NCBI GenBank assembly: GCA_002291985.1
Contig: DBBB01000109.1
Location: forward strand, 737-8,562
Direction: 5' to 3'
DNA length: 7,826 bases
Source of the DNA: Firmicutes bacterium UBA995
GTDB lineage: Bacteria > Bacillota > Sulfobacillia > UBA995
Part shown: positions 6,302-7,826 of the stretch, piece after piece
Numbering within the stretch: position 1 is the stretch's first letter
Layout: each line of letters begins with the position of its first letter
The notes under the pieces: generated by a model
Seen by the model: the letters and a program-made list of their open reading frames with translations, nothing else
Told to the model about the DNA's origin: nothing
Databases searched by the model: none
Made by a program: the position numbers and the translations under genes

Positions 6302-7826
6302 TCACGTACCATCAGGTGAACTCAGACCATACAAGGGCCGGAACTTGCGGGTGAGGTAGTCGAGGTAGGGCCGGGCATGCAGCGGTTTCCCCGTAGCCCG
6401 CGCGACCAGTTCCCGGGGTGGGAATTTCGCCCCGGACTCGTGGATGCGCGTGCGCATCCATTGAAACAGCTTGTCGAATTGCCCGCGCGCCATGTCTTGC
6501 GGTATTTCGGGGTGGTCGGCCAAGGCTGCCGCATACAACTGACCGGCAATGACGTTGCCCAGGGTATAGCTCTGGAATGCGCCGCCGAAATGCTCCGACC
6601 AGTGGATGTCCTGAAGGATGCCGCGCACATCGTCAGGGGCGGTCAGCCCGAGGTACTCGCGAAGCTTCTCCTGCCACGCATCCCTGAGGTCAGACACGGC
6701 GAGCTTGCCCTCGAGAACCGCTTTCTCGAGGTCGAACCGGAACATCACGTGCAGGTTGTAAGTGACCTCGTCGGCCTCGGTGCGGATCAGCGAGGGAGCG
6801 ACGCGGTTAACTGCACGGTACAGCTCTTCAGGGGTCGTCCGCGCGAACTGCTCGGGGAAGAACTCCTGCGCCCGAGGGAGGAAATACTGCCAGAACTCCT
6901 GAGAACGCCCTACCAGGTTCTCCCACAGCCGGGCCTGGGACTCGTGCATCCCTCCGGAAGATGCGTCTGCCAGCACCGTGCGGTCTAGCCGGCGAGGATA
7001 CCCCTGCTCGTACATACCGTGCCCGGCCTCATGCAGTAGCGAGAAGAAACACTCACCGAACTCGTCGGCGCTTGCCCGGGTGGTGATGCGCACGTCGTCA
7101 AGCGAGCAGCCAATGGCAAAAGGATGTACGGTCGTGTCCACCCGCCCGCGCCCGTCGAGATCGAAGCCGATGGCTCGCACCGCGAGCATGCCGCAGGCCA
7201 ACTGCCGATCGAGGGGGAAGTTGCCCCGGAGGACGGTGGCTTCGGAATCGGCGTCGCGACCAGACTCGGCGATAGCTCGTGCGAGCGGCGCCAGTTCCGC
7301 CCGCAACTCTGCGAACAACTCCTCGCAGAAGGCGGCCGTGACTCCCGGCTCGCTGAGATCGATGAAGGCGTCCATCGGGCTGTCCCGATAGCCGAGGGCG
7401 GCGGCCACCCGACCGGACACATCCACGACGCGCTCGAGGGCAGGCAGGAACACCTCGAAGCGGTTCTCCTCGCGGGCTTTCAGCCACGCTTGATGGGCTG
7501 ACGCCGCCACCAGCTCCTGTTCGACAACCAGTTCCGTCGGGATGCGCGTGTCCTTCTCATAGTCGCGGCGGGCCACGCGGATCATGCTGGCCTCATCGGT
7601 ATCAGGTGCCAGCGACTGCTCGAACGGTCGGAGTTCCTCAAGCCAGGCCCCCACCTCCGGACTGGTGGAGCGCAGGTGGGCGATACGGGCCAGGGTTGCC
7701 ATCTGGTCGCCCCGGGCAGGGGCGCCCGCCGGCGGCATGTAAGTCAGGCTGTCCCAGTCCAGTACCGCAGCGGACCGCTCCAGATCGATGACCTCCGCCA
7801 TCATCTCGAGCAACTTCCCGTAACTC
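6302..7826 (-). CDS. M32 family metallocarboxypeptidase (Taq carboxypeptidase type), 5' partial
   Basis: Cytoplasmic zinc carboxypeptidase that removes C-terminal amino acids from peptides. The frame runs off the window edge; the TTG at 7813 gives 503 residues, but SYGK is encoded immediately before it and the family's N-terminus usually extends further, so I treat the start as missing. Numbered from that TTG: family block LDWDSLTYMPPAGA (18-31), HPF at 230-232, DVRIT at 240-244, zinc motif HEAGH at 261-265 with H261, E262 and H265, third ligand E291 in MHESQARLWENL, IRTEADEVTYNLHV at 343-356, and QDIHWSEHFGGAFQSYTLGN at 401-420. All catalytic motifs are intact. It converges on the racemase gene with a 12-base gap and no obvious terminator. 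It may degrade peptides delivered by the neighbouring transporter; that link is inference. Confidence 0.95.
   Translation of the reverse strand, partial: SYGKLLEMMAEVIDLERSAAVLDWDSLTYMPPAGAPARGDQMATLARIAHLRSTSPEVGAWLEELRPFEQSLAPDTDEASMIRVARRDYEKDTRIPTELVVEQELVAASAHQAWLKAREENRFEVFLPALERVVDVSGRVAAALGYRDSPMDAFIDLSEPGVTAAFCEELFAELRAELAPLARAIAESGRDADSEATVLRGNFPLDRQLACGMLAVRAIGFDLDGRGRVDTTVHPFAIGCSLDDVRITTRASADEFGECFFSLLHEAGHGMYEQGYPRRLDRTVLADASSGGMHESQARLWENLVGRSQEFWQYFLPRAQEFFPEQFARTTPEELYRAVNRVAPSLIRTEADEVTYNLHVMFRFDLEKAVLEGKLAVSDLRDAWQEKLREYLGLTAPDDVRGILQDIHWSEHFGGAFQSYTLGNVIAGQLYAAALADHPEIPQDMARGQFDKLFQWMRTRIHESGAKFPPRELVARATGKPLHARPYLDYLTRKFRPLYGLSSPDGT

Noticed and set aside
6287..6304. Terminator between the convergent genes
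   Set aside because: Only 12 bases separate the stops and I see neither a stable stem nor a T-run; termination, if any, must lie inside the opposing genes or be factor-dependent.
6377..6988. 203-codon + strand open frame opposite the M32 gene
   Set aside because: The - strand encodes a complete M32 motif set through this stretch; the + frame is an antisense shadow.

Overview
This is a GC-rich (about two-thirds G+C by eye), densely packed bacterial chromosomal segment. Strong GGAGG-type ribosome binding sites, overlapping start/stop codons and the family mix (NSAR/OSBS-type enolase-superfamily enzyme, an adjacent GNAT protein that I believe is COG3375-like, M32 carboxypeptidase, Dpp/Opp transporter) suit a Chloroflexota, Deinococcota or high-GC Bacillota lineage. 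The sequence alone does not decide between these. No tRNA, rRNA, CRISPR array, insertion sequence or phage gene is visible.

Region 1 (1-4161, + strand) is the distal part of a dipeptide/oligopeptide (Dpp/Opp-type) ABC transporter operon. It holds the end of a DppB-like permease, a DppC-like permease with an unusually large extracytoplasmic insertion, a DppD-like and a DppF-like ATPase, and a 74-residue two-helix membrane protein starting at TTG. The first three junctions overlap (4, 3 and 8 bases) and the fourth has a one-base gap, so translation is probably coupled. The solute-binding protein and the start of the first permease lie outside the window.

Region 2 (4162-4371) is a 210-base spacer. 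Its last ~75 bases are a strong purine tract running into the next ribosome binding site. Region 3 (4372-6289, + strand) is a two-gene unit: a GNAT acyltransferase and, 7 bases on, an enolase-superfamily enzyme with every catalytic residue of the NSAR/OSBS subfamily. It also has the second-shell arginine associated with N-succinylamino acid racemase activity. No other menaquinone gene is nearby. The pair fits two of the three steps of the known route D-amino acid -> N-succinyl-D -> N-succinyl-L -> L-amino acid; the desuccinylase is not in the window.

Region 4 (6302-7826, - strand) is a convergent M32 metallocarboxypeptidase, cut at its N-terminus by the window edge. Read together, the segment looks like peptide and amino-acid scavenging: peptide uptake, C-terminal trimming, and salvage of D- or N-acylated amino acids. 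That functional link is inference from gene order; each family assignment on its own is well supported.
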